From Planoprotostelium fungivorum (Eukaryota > Evosea > Variosea > Cavosteliida > Cavosteliaceae): a DNA stretch of 64,000 nt. Of the stretch, positions 22,981 to 34,790 are shown one piece after another. Location: positions 62,001-126,000 of the forward strand of contig MDYQ01000043.1 of assembly GCA_003024175.1 (NCBI GenBank), read 5' to 3'. Each line of letters opens with the position of its first letter. Position 1 is the stretch's first letter. A model generated the notes under the pieces. That model did not search any database. It had not been told where the DNA came from and saw only the letters and a program-made list of their open reading frames with translations. The translations under genes were made by a program, and so were the position numbers.

Positions 22981-23577
22981 CTGTGATTTGGACGGAGGGA
23001 AATGAGGAAGGAATCGCCGAAACAGAATCGCCGGTCATGGAACGAATAAAATCAGAATAAAAGCATTTATGAGAATTCCGATTACGTTCGGAGGCTTTTA
23101 TGTGCCGAGGGACAACCTCACACAGATCCCACGGGTTTGAAGGGTGGTGTCCATGCATTTGGATCACTAATTTTTTTGTAGTGCATATTCCAGTAGTCGG
23201 GAGAGAAGTGATCCATTCTCAATGCACCATTTGACTACCAACCGGAAAAACCGAATCATCTGAAGAAACAGTATGGATGCACAGCACTTTTGTTGAGCCA
23301 AAGAGGCAGACTCATCAACTGGTGGATTATCTCTGTTAGAGTTCAGTATGAGTCCATTGCATCGTCCACCCCTACTCTCACTGGCGCAAGTCTGGTTCAG
23401 ACCGTCGAACGGCTCGTACATCGTCCATCACTGTTCAGGGTCGTGGAAGGAGATACCAAGAAGATGTATAAAAAAGTTAGGAAGTGAAATGTGTTCTACA
23501 CCGCGTCAGAGATTTTTTCGCGCCGATGACATCAGGAGGTCATCTCACAGGATGGGCGGGAAGAGAAGCTTTATGAG
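22981..23577. other. Intergenic region, no gene recognised
   Basis: 597 bp between the divergent Zn2Cys6 and SFI1-like starts. Small ORFs on both strands (for example around 23167-23421 and 23348-23581) have no recognisable content. A TATA-like stretch lies at 23463-23475 (atgtataaaaaag). GGCGGGAA occurs at 23555-23562, 15 bp before the SFI1-like ATG. Confidence 0.6.
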
Positions 23578-25779
23578 ATGAAGGGAAATCGTTTGGATCT
23601 GCCATCAGAAGCTAGATCGATGGAACAGTTTCGCTTTGAGTCTCTGTTGTCTAAGAAGCCACGGGTGTTGTCCTTCGATCGAGTTGCGAAGATCAGTCAA
23701 CGCAGAGATGAAGCAGAAATCCATAAGAAGACGGAGACGTAAGAGTGCTATTGAAAAGTAGAAGCTGATCTGGGTTCAGATGGCCTTTGGAGGAGATAGA
23801 TGTATTGCAGGAGGTGATCGAGAAACCTGCTAAAAATACGAAGAGAGTGACGATCATCACGCCCACCACGGAAAAGATGATGAACCACAAGGACATACAA
23901 ACCATGTCTAGAAACCCACAATGGGATCACCTGATGAACCGCCTGGATTCCACGTTGGATGACATTCTTCCAACTGCTGAAGACAGTGAAGACGATGATG
24001 TGAGTGTCGACTTCAAATCGTGCTCGCACTCACCGCGCCAGAGTGAAGATCACTTGATGAGAGATCCACTCGAAGAGATCAGAAAAGATATCCCCAGTAG
24101 AGTCCATCTCATTCGGGCCGTCAAAGCATTGACCGATGCAAAGACATTACAGTTCATCCGATCCGTCCAATCAGAATCCGACACCTTATCATCCATGAAG
24201 GTGATGACCGGCTCGAGCGTCCCATCTAAAGACATCGACACAGATCAGACGTCACCAGCTGCTGCTCATCGGAAGAGACATCGAGGCCGTGTCCCTCGAT
24301 CATCAGATGGATGCATACCGAAAGATATTAGCTTGGAGACGCCTGCGCTTCCACGCATTCATGAGCCGCATTCGAAACAACACCATCGATCGAGGCGTAC
24401 CCAAATATGAAGGTAAGAGACAAACGAAGGGACTCGAGTTGAACGTTTCAGAATTTCATCGCAGCTGTTTCTTTCTTCTGTGGAGGAGAAGATTGCATCA
24501 TCGGTTGATGTTCCAAGAGTTTGGAGAGTTTATCGGTCGGTGGAGGATGAGAAAGGCCCTGTCTGCCTGGACTGCTTACACACGGCGGAGTCGTGTCAAG
24601 TACAAAGCGTTGGATATGTCAGAAGCACACAGCAACGAGACTCTATTGCGGAAGGTGACACCACCGTGAGTGCGGAGACGAGATTGAATCGATTCAGATG
24701 GTGAGGCAGTGGAGGAAGATCTGTCATGAGCATCGAAACAGAATGTGGAGAGGCGTGTACAGCAGAAAGAGATGTGATTTCTTATGCAAACGCGAGATCT
24801 TTCTAAAGTGGAAGATGATCGTGAGGGAGAGACACATGCTAACCCATCAGAGAGGGCTAGATCGAGAGGTGAATCTAGATCGTACTGCATCAAGAGTTCA
24901 ATGGATGTACAGGATGTACGTGCCATACTGATGAAATGGCGTGGAGATTTCATGAAGAGAACGAGTGTCGTTTTCAAACACGAGAGTGACTGGTTGATGC
25001 AGATCGTATCGAATCATCGCAATAGCACAGAGGGAGAGAATTCCGCTTTGAGCCGGTGGACAGATAAGAAGATGATGACCAGGTGAATAACTCGATTTCA
25101 CTTCGATTGGTTGATTGAATCACATCGTGATCGCATCGATTGACATCATCGAAGGTTCATCACGAAATGGAACCAACAACTTTCGTTGAGGTTAGGACAT
25201 CGTATATCCATCGAATTGTATAAAATCAGAATCCAGAAGAGGATGTTGAAACGATGGAACGTCGCTGTACATAACTTGAAGAACCTGTGAGTTCATCACC
25301 ACACCATCATCTCTCACCATCATCATCTCACCAAGATTCATCATCACCACACCATCATCATCTCTCATCATCGTCATCTGATCGGCTCGTCAGACGCAGA
25401 GCAGAAGAACATCATCGCTTCCAGCTCTTACGACATACATTCACATCTTGGTGTACATACAAACGCAAACTCTCATCCGACAGAAGAGAAATGGAGAGGG
25501 AGAGGCAGAGGAGGAAGTACCACGAATTAGAGAAGCGCTGCAACATCTTCCGATCGAAACTTGAATGTAAAACGATCGTTCGTCATTGGGAGCATTGGAA
25601 GGAGAGATGTCAAGGTAAGCAACACGCTTCGACTCGTGTTAACAACTTCAGCTAAATTGATCTTATCTGCATCGGAGAATGCACTGTCGACCACGAGAGG
25701 TTCTCTCTACAGTCATCAGTATCGAATATTGAACGAGGCGTTCAGAGCTTGGAGGCGTTATGCATCGAGGAGACGTTAA
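23578..25779 (+). CDS. SFI1-like centrin-binding repeat protein
   Basis: N-terminal 200 residues are polar with acidic patches (TAEDSEDDDVSVDFKS). From about 24300 the protein becomes a series of Trp-containing helices: YRKILAWRRLRFHAF, FFLLWRRRLHHRLMFQEF, MRKALSAWTAYTRRSRVKYK, VRQWRKICHEHRNRMWRG, IFLKWKMIVRERHML, ILMKWRGDFMKRT, LLRHTFTSWCTYKRKL, IVRHWEHWKERC, ILNEAFRAWRRYASRRR. The recurring L/I-x3-F/L-x2-W-R/K pattern is that of SFI1 repeats, which bind centrin in centrosome and basal-body fibres. About nine introns. The exact N-terminus is uncertain, because an in-frame reading extends upstream of the chosen ATG without another start. Confidence 0.78.
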
Positions 25780-25788
25780 ACGGACTAT

Positions 25789-28700
25789 TTATTTGATGAA
25801 CGTGTACCACGGTTTCTCTTCTTCTTCCTCGTTGGTTTCTTCTTCGGTTGCCGTCCAGCTCTTATTCTTCTTCTTCTCTACGTCACCGAATAGAACCGTG
25901 TCACCTTAAGATGTCAACACATGATGATGAGAATGATATGATGATGTGTGATCACCTGATGTGTGAGTGACGTTTTTGAGCAGATCACTGTTGATGAAAG
26001 GTGACATCCTTCTAGAATAAGTGATGTACAATTCTTTCTTAGCCCTCGACATTCCGACCTATCACATCATCAACATCATCATCATTGTGATCATGATGGA
26101 CGGCTCACATATAACAGCCTCTTGTCTTCTTCGTCGTCCACCACGAACGAATCTGCCTTCTGTCTCTTCCTACCAGGTACCACTCCCTCGCTGATCTCCG
26201 TCAGAATCACAGCTGGCCATTCCAAGCCCTTCGACTGATGCATCGTAGAGAGTAAAACCTATCACACATCAGATCATCATCGATCGCGATCGTCATCGAT
26301 GATGATACGATCATCATCGATCATCACGAGATGCATCACCTCATCTGCATCCTTTTCTTGTGCTATCTCTCCGCTATCCAGTGCAAATTGATCGATGAAA
26401 CGAAGGATGGTATCGATGCGGGGGCCGGGTTCGACCTCGTATGCAGTCTCTCCGTCTATGATGCGCATGAGGGTGTCCATCGTCGTCTCGTCTTTGAATT
26501 CCATCTTCCAGCCTTATAGAAGATGAGAAGAGCGTCGCGATGATCATCATCGTGATGATGGTGATGATGGTGATGATCTGATTGATAACGATAGTGCTGA
26601 TGATGACCGTGATGATGAACGATCGTATTGGTGATCCATAGAACGATGTTACCTGTCTGTTGGATGATGAGTTTGATGAGATCAGAAGGCTTCCCGTTGC
26701 CCTTCGAAAACTCGGTCCAGTGTTTGAATTGATCCGACAATATCTTCAAATTATTGAACGATGATAATTTGAACCCTTCTGGTCGCTTCATAGTGTCCAA
26801 CTGTACGCGTCACTGAAATTTCCGTGAAAATCGAAGAAAATCACATAGTGTAATACGCCAACTCCTTCGTCTAATGCCTGAGAGAGAATGAGAGGGATGA
26901 TGATGAGTCAAGTGATCGAACCTTCTTCACGACGTGTCGGTGAAGCATGTCCAATGATTTGAGACCGAGGCCTCTGGGGGGAACGTTGACGATGTTCATG
27001 AGAGACGAACCGTCTCTAGGGTTGATCATTACCTTCAGGTAAGACATCATCTGTTCGTCATCAATCATCATCCGTCACGATCACGATCATCCATCACGAT
27101 CATCATCGCCGTCACGATCACGATCGCGATCAAGATGAGATCATCACCGTCACGATCACGATCGCGATCAAGATGAGATTATCACCTGAGATGCAATCTT
27201 CTTCTCTAAAGCAACTTTCCCTTTCGCCAGACGAAACGGAACGTTCTCTCTCATCAGTGACGGCTGCAACCAATTTGCCGTCTTATTGTTTCTGTACAAA
27301 ACTGCAATGTCTTTCGGTTGATATCCTTCTTCATGGATCAATCTGATAACAATTCAAACGATCTGTCATCCATTCTCATCTCTTGATGATCACCTGTGCA
27401 GCAGCTTGGCTACTACGTCTGCCTCGTCAAAATAATTCTCGCAGTAGATGAGTTTCACTGGGTCTCCTTCTGCAGCCGCAGGTCCAGGTTTGATCTCACC
27501 GGTCCTGTTGTACTGTCACATCGTGTTTTCATCGAGTTTTCATCGAATCTTCTCACCACTTCTTATCGGCCGATGTCGACAGGAGCCTGCCGTAGGCGTC
27601 GACAATCTTGCGAGTGGACCGATAATTCGTGCCCATGAATATCTTCTGATGCTGTGGAAACAGCGTGGTGAAATAATTCCAGTTCTCAATGTTTGCACCT
27701 CTCCATCCATAGATGGATTGATTTCGGTCGCCCACCACGGTGATGCAGCCCTGTCGGCTCAGTTCTTTGATCAACTCGAATTGGACTTCGTTGGTGTCTT
27801 GGTATTCGTCGACGAATAGGTATTGGTATCTGATGATGATCAGATGAGTGTGATCAGATCGTGATGATCACAGATGTGCTTGTATGTTCAAGTTGTGATT
27901 CAACTTGATTTCATGAAACAGAAGAGATCACCTTTTTCGCACGTATTCAAAAGAAGTTCTTCCCTCTTTGAAGGCAGTGACCACCTTCACGAATGATCAT
28001 CCTATTCGATTTTCCACCTCACCTGCTGAAGCATATCACCGAAATCGAGTGCGTTCATTTGATTCTTCAGATATTCGTATTGTCTTGACAACTCGATCTG
28101 ATCGCGATCGTCATCACGGTGATCGCGATCATCATCGTACGCACCTCATCTTCATCGTGTGAGATCTCGTGCAACAGCCTACCCTTCGACTTGGCAAAGT
28201 CCATTCGATCCATCAACTTGGCCGTGAGGAACTTCTCCTCGTCTCTCTCGGCAGCAGACATGTCCTTGCCACTCTGTCTCAATAGAGACGTTGGGTCCTG
28301 GCTGTATTCGTTGACATACCGAACGCGGTCACCTTCCTTCTCTTCCATCAGGTGATCTGCATCATAGCACGAAGAGTGTGACGTCACCTCGTTTCGCGTT
28401 CTCATGCAGATCTTTAAGAGTCTCTTCTGATCGGCCTCGTCGAAGATGGAGACGTCGGGGCCGATGGTGTCGGTTTCTCTCAGGACTTGCATGCAGAAGG
28501 AGTGGAAGGTGTTGACGGATAGGTGCGAGATGGTTCGGTATGGAAGGTTTTTCTGAGATGGATGAGTGAAGGGGAAAGGAATGTGACTCACCGATAGACG
28601 TTCTCTCATCTCGTGAGCGGCTCGGTTGGTGAAGGTGAAGACACAAACACTCCGAGGGTCGGCACCTTCAGAGACTAGTCTGGGGGTGTTGATCAGACAA

Positions 28701-29038
28701 ATTGGATGGGTGATGATTATCACCTCTCGATTCTCTTCATCAGAGTGAACGTCTTTCCTGAACCTGTAAAACGACGTTCAGAAGAGCAGATATCCACGTG
28801 AGTGCTGACCTGGTCCAGCCAGAATCATCAGAGGTTGTTCGTACGAATGACTGACTGCATCGCGTTGATCATTGTCCAGTCGACTCAACTCCCTCGCAGG
28901 GGCCACATCCGAATTGCATCTGAATGGTTGACGAATCAGATTGGGTATTAATCTCGGACGTGATGATTCGAAACGTGGTTGTTGGCTCTTCAGACTCTTC
29001 CAGCCATTAGACAGGATCAGCTTTCGACACCCCAACAT
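25789..29038 (-). CDS. UvrD/PcrA/Rep-type SF1 DNA helicase, possibly mitochondrial
   Basis: ATP-driven 3'-5' DNA translocase. Motifs in order: Q-motif region LDNDQRDAVSH; P-loop AGPGSGKTFTLMKR; Ia FTNRAAHEMRERL; II FVDEYQDTNEVQFELI; III VGDRNQSIYGWRGANIENW; IV NYRSTRKIVDAY; V STMHQSKGLEWPAVIL; VI EEDKRLLYVSRAKKELY. The N-terminal 55 residues (MLGCRKLILSNGWKSLKSQQ and on) are basic, hydroxylated and almost free of acid, suggesting mitochondrial import. Overall about 750 residues, as in bacterial UvrD. The C-terminus is Glu-rich then EKPWYTFIK. More than ten introns show it is a resident nuclear gene. SRS2 and FBH1 are the eukaryotic relatives, but the compact form looks closer to bacterial proteins. 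Ends 9 bp from the SFI1-like stop. Confidence 0.9.
27109..27184 (-). repeat. 38-bp direct repeat, two copies, in helicase intron
   Basis: Two adjacent copies differing at about one base, built of GATCACGATCGCGATC-like steps, lie within a helicase intron. The surrounding intron is also GATCA/GATGA-rich. Confidence 0.8.
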
Positions 29039-29095
29039 GCTCAATGTGTTATCCACGTGACCTGACGTGAAGAATAAACTCCTTCAAAACTGTAT

Positions 29096-29933
29096 TTATT
29101 TCTTTTTCTTCTGAAGCCATGAGGGTAGAGGAACTCTCTTCTTCTCTGTGGCTGGCTTATCTTCCTGTGTCTTATTCTCTGTTTGGGCTACGACAGGCTG
29201 TGATGGTGTCTTCTCCTGTGCTTGCTCCACCAGACCAGGCTTGATGTATTCTGTGACGTTTGTGTGGCCTGAGATGAAGAGGTCAAAATGAGGCAATAAA
29301 AGTCTCGCCACCTTTTTCGTAGGCAAAATGGATGATGGCTTTGGGAATGAGACCCAATGCCTTTAATGATTTACCTGCGATGATCCTTTGGAGTGGTGGC
29401 GTGAGAACTGAATGGGTCAATCATGAAGATACAGTGATCAACTTACATAGATAGAAAGGAATCTCAGGTCTGGACAGCACTTGATCTTTCAGAAATTGGG
29501 TCATGATGTCCAGTGTATCATCGGGATTGAAGACGGACTCAATCTCTAGACGATCTGGAAAACGAAAACGGATCGTGACCTGGATAATGGAGTGAGTTCA
29601 GATCTCCATGTTGTGTTCGAATGATCACGTGAAAGTTGAGGACTTACCTTGTCGTATTGAGCGACCTTCTTATTTCTCTCCTTCCATTCTTTCGTACTGA
29701 GCACCGAGTTCTGTTCCGTCTTCTGTTGTTGATCGTGAAATTGCCTCTTCAGTTCAGCAGAGGAGAGTTCGTAATTGATATCTGAGTTCACGATCAGCCA
29801 TTATATATTGGTATTGATGGATCTCACCATCATCTGATGGTGGTGGTGCATCGTTCGGCTTCAAAACTTTGACGGCTCTATTGTCCACCGTCTGTGTTGT
29901 CTCCAATGTTTCCTTCGTTGTCTCTCCTTCCAT
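29096..29933 (-). CDS. ASPSCR1/TUG-like UBX-domain protein
   Basis: C-terminal half of the TUG family, a p97/VCP cofactor tethering vesicles. After a Thr-rich start (MEGETTKETLETTQTVDNRA) and VKVLKPNDAPPPSDD come a helix (INYELSSAELKRQFHDQQQ), TKEWKERNKKVAQYDK and a UBX-like beta-grasp: VTIRFRFPDRLEIESVFNPD, DTLDIMTQFLKDQVL, IPFYLY, then LLLPHFDLFISGH. It ends RVPLPSWLQKKKK, closely resembling the human TUG ending. The protein lacks the N-terminal ubiquitin-like domain of human TUG, so it is either a short form or its own subfamily. Six introns. Head-to-head with derlin, another p97-associated protein, at 113 bp. Confidence 0.8.
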
Positions 29934-30046
29934 CTTCTGCGATGTTTGCAACGCAATGTCGCGATGTGATGTGTCCACGTCATTTGTAGTGAGCACATTC
30001 TTTCATTTTTGTGCCACGAAAACCGACACAAAAGAAGAGGAGCATC
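29934..30046. promoter_or_regulatory. Bidirectional promoter, TUG-like / derlin
   Basis: 113 bp between divergent ATGs. Both products are p97/VCP-linked in other eukaryotes, so co-expression would make sense. No recognised site beyond an AT-rich block around 29996-30010 (acattctttcattttt). Confidence 0.45.
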
Positions 30047-31022
30047 ATGTCCGATCAAATCAAAGCATGGTGGTCCACACTACCCATCTGCACCAAATAC
30101 ATCTTCGCATGCACATTCGGTTGCACACTTGCCAGTGCATTCGGATTGGCATCACCTCTGTACTTGGTCCTGATCCCTGAGAGGATATTCTATAATTATG
30201 AGGTAAGAGACAAGGTCAGCAGTCAGATGATGATGTTATCTTCGTAGATCTATCGTATTGTTACATGTTTCTTCCTCTACTTCCTGGGATTCCCTTTCCT
30301 CATGGATATGGTTTTCTTGTGAGTTCTTTAGCATGACGTGCGACATTCTGCCTCCATCCTCCTCCAATCATTCATTTTCAACAGGATCAATTACGGAGTT
30401 CAGTTGGAACAGAATAACTTTTCTAACACTGCCGATTACGTCTATTTCCTCCTAACCGGCAGTCTGGTCTTACTCGTGAGTTCAACATGATAAACATCCT
30501 CCATTACTCACCCATCCAGCTCGGCGGTCTCGTCTTAGACATCAATTTGTTGGGTCCGGGCCTCATTCGAATGATCATCTACGTGTGGGCGAGAAAGAAC
30601 CCCGACATCCCAATGACATTCATGTTCGGTCTCCGTTTCCAGTCGTTCTGGCTTCCTTGGGTCATGATGGCCTTCAACATGTTGATGGGTGACTCATCCA
30701 TCTCTTCACATGATGTCGACGTTCTTACGTCTGAACCATTCATCAGGTGGCAGTCCATACAGTGATCTCTTGGGTATCGTCGTGGGACATCTCTACTATT
30801 TCCTCACTGTCATCTATCCCAACACGAGTGGAAAGAGGCTCCTTCAGACACCCGAAGTCTTGTGAGATGATTCACTTTGACACGATCACTGAAGAGGTCG
30901 ACAGCTACACGTGGTTCCCCCAGGGATATAGACCACCTATTGCAGGTAGAGCTGCACAGCAGGCCCAGGCAGCACCTGGAGGTAGAGTGTGGGGACCAGG
31001 ACAGGCCTTGGGAGGAAGATGA
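30047..31022 (+). CDS. Derlin (ER-associated degradation rhomboid pseudoprotease)
   Basis: Polytopic ER membrane protein that helps extract misfolded proteins to p97. It begins [20 protein letters not shown]. Hydrophobic segments follow ([91 protein letters not shown]). [21 protein letters not shown] contains the derlin WR-like region, and [12 protein letters not shown] is the derlin signature near the last membrane helix. The C-terminal tail is [20 protein letters not shown], then Gly-rich. No catalytic Ser-His dyad is seen, as expected for derlins. Six exons with short introns. Confidence 0.93.
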
Positions 31023-31231
31023 GACTTTTGATCGACGCGAGCGAATAATAAATCGAACGAATGATATTGACAACAGTCACGTTCATTTCATTTGGATGTG
31101 TCCATGTATAATCTCTTGATTGCGGTAGTGTTTGTTTTCTCGTCTCATTTTCATTGATCACTCGATCATCCGCACTGTACGATCACCAATAAATGTGCAA
31201 AATCTACAAAATCGATTTTATCCATTTTCTT

Positions 31232-31777
31232 TCACTCGGCCTTCTTCTTTCTTCCCTTCAACAGAGATAGAATCTGAGGCATGAATACGCAAGAGAGGAT
31301 GATGCCCACGAAGAGGCTCATTGCGATGCGGAGGCTGTGTCTCGGTATACCGTAAAATAGAGTCTCGAGCACAATGTCAAATGGCACATCTCTTAATCCG
31401 TCTGCTCCTTGTGGCCACACACCCTCCTGTTCAGCTTGGACGATGACATGGTATCTCTCTCCATCATGCGGAGGTTCGTGTCCTTCGATGTGCCCTCTCG
31501 AGTTAGTGTTGAACATGATCTTCTCCGTGTTGAGTAGTTTTCTGTTGTGAAAGACTTCTGGCTCCTCTAATCGCATGCGAAAAATGGTTGGATAGTTTGC
31601 GGGATAGGATATCCTGACTTCGTAATAAGACGATGGAGATAGGTTGACCAGTGCAAAGCGGATTTTAGAGCCTGGACTGATGGACATTGTCTTCGATTGA
31701 TCAGCTCTCAGAGAGATTGCATCTTCTCCGATTGAATAGGACAGACATAGGAAGCAGAAGAAGAGGAGGTGTAACAT
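31232..31777 (-). CDS. Type I membrane protein with signal peptide, unrecognised
   Basis: Single-exon gene for about 182 residues. MLHLLFFCFLCLSYSIGEDA is a clear signal peptide. The lumenal part has beta-strand character (IRFALVNLSPSSYYEVRISY, NYPTIFRMRLEEPE, EKIMFNTNSRGHIEGH). One membrane helix (SLRIAMSLFVGIILSCVFMP) and a short basic cytosolic tail ending KGRKKKAE follow. The di-lysine-like basic ending would fit ER residence. I do not recognise the family. Head-to-head with the TPR gene, 87 bp apart. Confidence 0.78.
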   Translation of the reverse strand: MLHLLFFCFLCLSYSIGEDAISLRADQSKTMSISPGSKIRFALVNLSPSSYYEVRISYPANYPTIFRMRLEEPEVFHNRKLLNTEKIMFNTNSRGHIEGHEPPHDGERYHVIVQAEQEGVWPQGADGLRDVPFDIVLETLFYGIPRHSLRIAMSLFVGIILSCVFMPQILSLLKGRKKKAE

Positions 31778-31864
31778 CGTATCGTCATGTATGTGATGTG
31801 ATGACGAATTGTAAAGCCGCTCAAGTCCAGGAAATAACAAATCATCATCAACATCAACTTTCCA
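31778..31864. promoter_or_regulatory. Bidirectional promoter, membrane protein / TPR protein
   Basis: 87 bp between divergent ATGs, made largely of gtgatgtgatgacg-like and catcatcaacatcaac steps. No recognised site. Confidence 0.4.
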
Positions 31865-34712
31865 ATGCAACGACTCCAGCGATTGGTGGCAACAGGGCTA
31901 CCTAGAACACCATGTTCAAGACCACCACTCATGTTCAACCACCTGCCTCGATTTACACCGACACCTATACGTGGCTTCAGATCCTCGTCTAGACTATTCA
32001 ATGACTCGAAAGCCTTCGGTCAGTCTTTAGACAAAGTGATTGAGTTGACAGAGACGGGGAAACTCGATGAAGCCATGAAGTATTACGATAAATTGATCGA
32101 CATGAGTCCAGGAGATGCATTCTCCTACCTTAACAGAGGTCTTCTGCACGAGGTGAAGTCTAAATGGGATGATCCATTAATGTTGATGCATCACCAGGTG
32201 TTTTCACAGTGGAAAAGTGCCATAGACGATTACACGACAGCCATATCACTTGAACCAGATTCTGGTGCCATATATCTGAAGAGAGGCAATGTCCATTGTG
32301 AGATGAGGTGTGACACGTGATCTCATTTTCGACACCTTCTTAAGCCGAATCAGAAATTACAAAGAAGCACTCGCAGATTTCACGAAAGCCATATCTCTGG
32401 ATTCCAAATCAGTCGATGCATTCTTCAAACGTGCCAGCTGTTTCCTCCTGATGGGAAAATACAAAGAAGCTCTCGAGGATCTCGACAAGACGATCGAACT
32501 GAATCCTGGACACGCCAACGCTTACAACTTGAGATCTATCTGTCAACATGCATTGGGTGCAACCGACAAGGCCATCAGTGACATCAACAAGGTGATCCAT
32601 TCTTTCTCCTCCTGCGATGAAACACACTCAATACAGACGATGATGATGATGACGGTGATGTTCGGCTGAACAAAGACAGGCGAGTGAGATGAAGCCAAAT
32701 CAATTCATCTCGTACAAGAGTCGAGCTCAGATGCACGAGACGAAGGGAAGATTAGAAGAGGCACTGCAAGATTGGACCAGTGCCATCAGCCTCGGTGATT
32801 GACTCTCACTCATTTGATGCTGACATGCGACAGAACCGAAGAAAGCTGATCTGTATCTATCGCGTGGACTCTTGTTGAAGTCTTTACAGAGAAAAGAAGA
32901 GGTCTGTAGGATGACCATCTCACATCATCCCATCATCTACCATCAACATCACCGACACGTCCATCGTCGCTCATGCTGTGGCCTAGTGACTGACTTGGCG
33001 ACAGGCCATCAGAGACTTCGACAAGGCCATCGAGCTAGATCCATCGAACGCGGCTGATGCCGAGAATCAGAGGGCTGTGTGCTATAGAGACATCAAGATT
33101 CAAAAATCAGACACAGAATTGCAACAACTTACTGAGGTACAATGCATCATTAATACCATCATCATCACATGATCATCATCACATAATCCGAGATGATAGA
33201 GACAAGCAATGTATTGACTATCTCCAGGCCATCGAGAAGAACAGACAAGATTCCACAGCTTATGTCAACCGAGGTATCGTCTATCAGTGGAGAGGAAAGA
33301 GGAGCGAGGCAATCGCAGACTACTCACAATCCATCCAAGTCAAACCCACACGCGAGGCACATTACAGAAGAGGCAACCTCCTCTACGAGATGGACCGTCT
33401 GGCTGATGCAGAGAAGGATCTCACATCTGCCATCGAGCTCGATCCCAAACACTGGCAGTCTTATTATCTGCGAGCGAAAATTAGAGACAAATTGAAAGAG
33501 TACGAGGGGGCCGAACACGATTACACGATGGTGAAGATGATGATTATCAGATCAGATGATTGACGATGGACAGACGATCCACTCGGACTCTGAAAAGTAT
33601 GAGAAGGCCGTAGCTTATAACGACAGAGGACTCATTCGACTGCTGAAAGGGAAGTTTAAAGAGGCAGTCGAAGACTTTACCGTCGCCACCAAGCTCCTGC
33701 CTCGCAGTGCAAACTCTTTTTTCAACCGAGGAAATGCGAGGAGGCAACAGAAGGAATATGAGGTGAGAGGAGGATGAGGTGGAAGGAGTTGATGGAAATG
33801 CAGGCGGCCATCAGTGATTTCAATCAGGCCATTACCATCGAACCGAAACATTGGGAGTCATACAAGGGAAGGGCTACATGTTACCAACTCTTGAAAGATG
33901 TGTGTAAACATAATCATTTCCTTCCACAACATCTGATGTGATAATCAGACGGAGAAGGCTCTCAAGGATTGGGATCACGTGATACAGAACAAGCCCGACG
34001 CCGCCTCCCTCTTTGCCAGGGCCATGATCCTCTCCGAAATCGGAGGCACTTCCAATCTCGAGAGGGCCCTCGATGATTTCAACCGCTGCATCGGCCTCAA
34101 GCCCGACTACGTCCAAGCCTACTCCAACCGAGGAGTCACCCACAACGCATTGGGAAAGACAGATGATGCCATCCGCGATCTCAACAAGGTGAAGCATTTT
34201 ATTCCTAGAACTCGCATCTGTTTCCAACCACAATCGAAATTTTTTTCTCTCGCATTATCTTAGAAGGAAATTGAAGGAGAGGAGCATCTTTGCGCTTGGG
34301 GCAGTACTTCTTCAGTGACGTGTAAACAGAGACGAAGTTATTGCTAATTGAAAACTACATCCAAGCCACGCGTATACCACTGGTATACGCAATTTTTGGA
34401 AAAAACTCCCCTCATAATTGAAAAGAGAAATAGAGACATGGAAACTGAATAGAATTTCAGGCCATCGAATTAGAACCGAAAGACCAGAGTCTGTATACGG
34501 CAAGGTCGATCTTGCACGAGTCCAAGGGAAATCTGAAGGGAGCCGTCGAGGACTTGACCAAGGCCATCGAGATGACACCCAACCGTCACGCCAAGTTATA
34601 CTTCCAGAGAGGTTTCTTAAAGAAGCAGCTGGGAGACAACAAGGGCAGCAGTGCGGATTACCACCACGGACAAGAGATTCAAGCTCAGAAGAGATTCAAG
34701 AGGTACATGTGA
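31865..34712 (+). CDS. TPR-repeat protein with organelle-type leader
   Basis: At least ten tetratricopeptide repeats, mostly canonical: AMKYYDKLIDMSPGDAFSYL, YKEALADFTKAISLDSKSVD, YKEALEDLDKTIELNPGHAN, AISDINK, EALQDWTSAISL, AIRDFDKAIELDPSNA, EAIADYSQSIQVKPTREAHY, AEKDLTSAIELDPKHWQSYY, EAVEDFTVATKLLPRSANSF, AISDFNQAITIEPKHW, ALDDFNRCIGLKPDYVQAYS, AVEDLTKAIEMTPNRHAK. The N-terminus MQRLQRLVATGLPRTPCSRP is Arg-rich and acid-free for about 40 residues, suggesting mitochondrial targeting. It acts as a scaffold, partner unknown. Introns fall between repeats. One, at 34189-34460, is 272 nt and carries a perfect palindrome. The product ends KRFKRYM. Confidence 0.88.
34370..34390. repeat. Perfect 10-bp inverted repeat, 1-nt centre
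   Basis: Arms gcgtatacca and tggtatacgc are exact reverse complements around a single C, in the middle of the longest intron of the TPR gene. It could be a dimeric protein site or a hairpin. Confidence 0.85.
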
Positions 34713-34790
34713 AGAGGCAACGTTTTCAAAGATAAAAGAGAGTCAACGTGATGAACAAACAAAATTTATGTACATAAAATTTAATACCCT

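Noticed and set aside
23167-23581. Overlapping ORFs on both strands in the Zn2Cys6/SFI1-like gap
   Set aside because: No recognisable motif, no splice support and no coding-like composition. Treated as intergenic.
34290-34345. Minus-strand similarity to U6 snRNA (tgcgcaaagatg-like stretch)
   Set aside because: The invariant ACAGAGA box and the U6 5' stem are absent. The match is short and probably chance.
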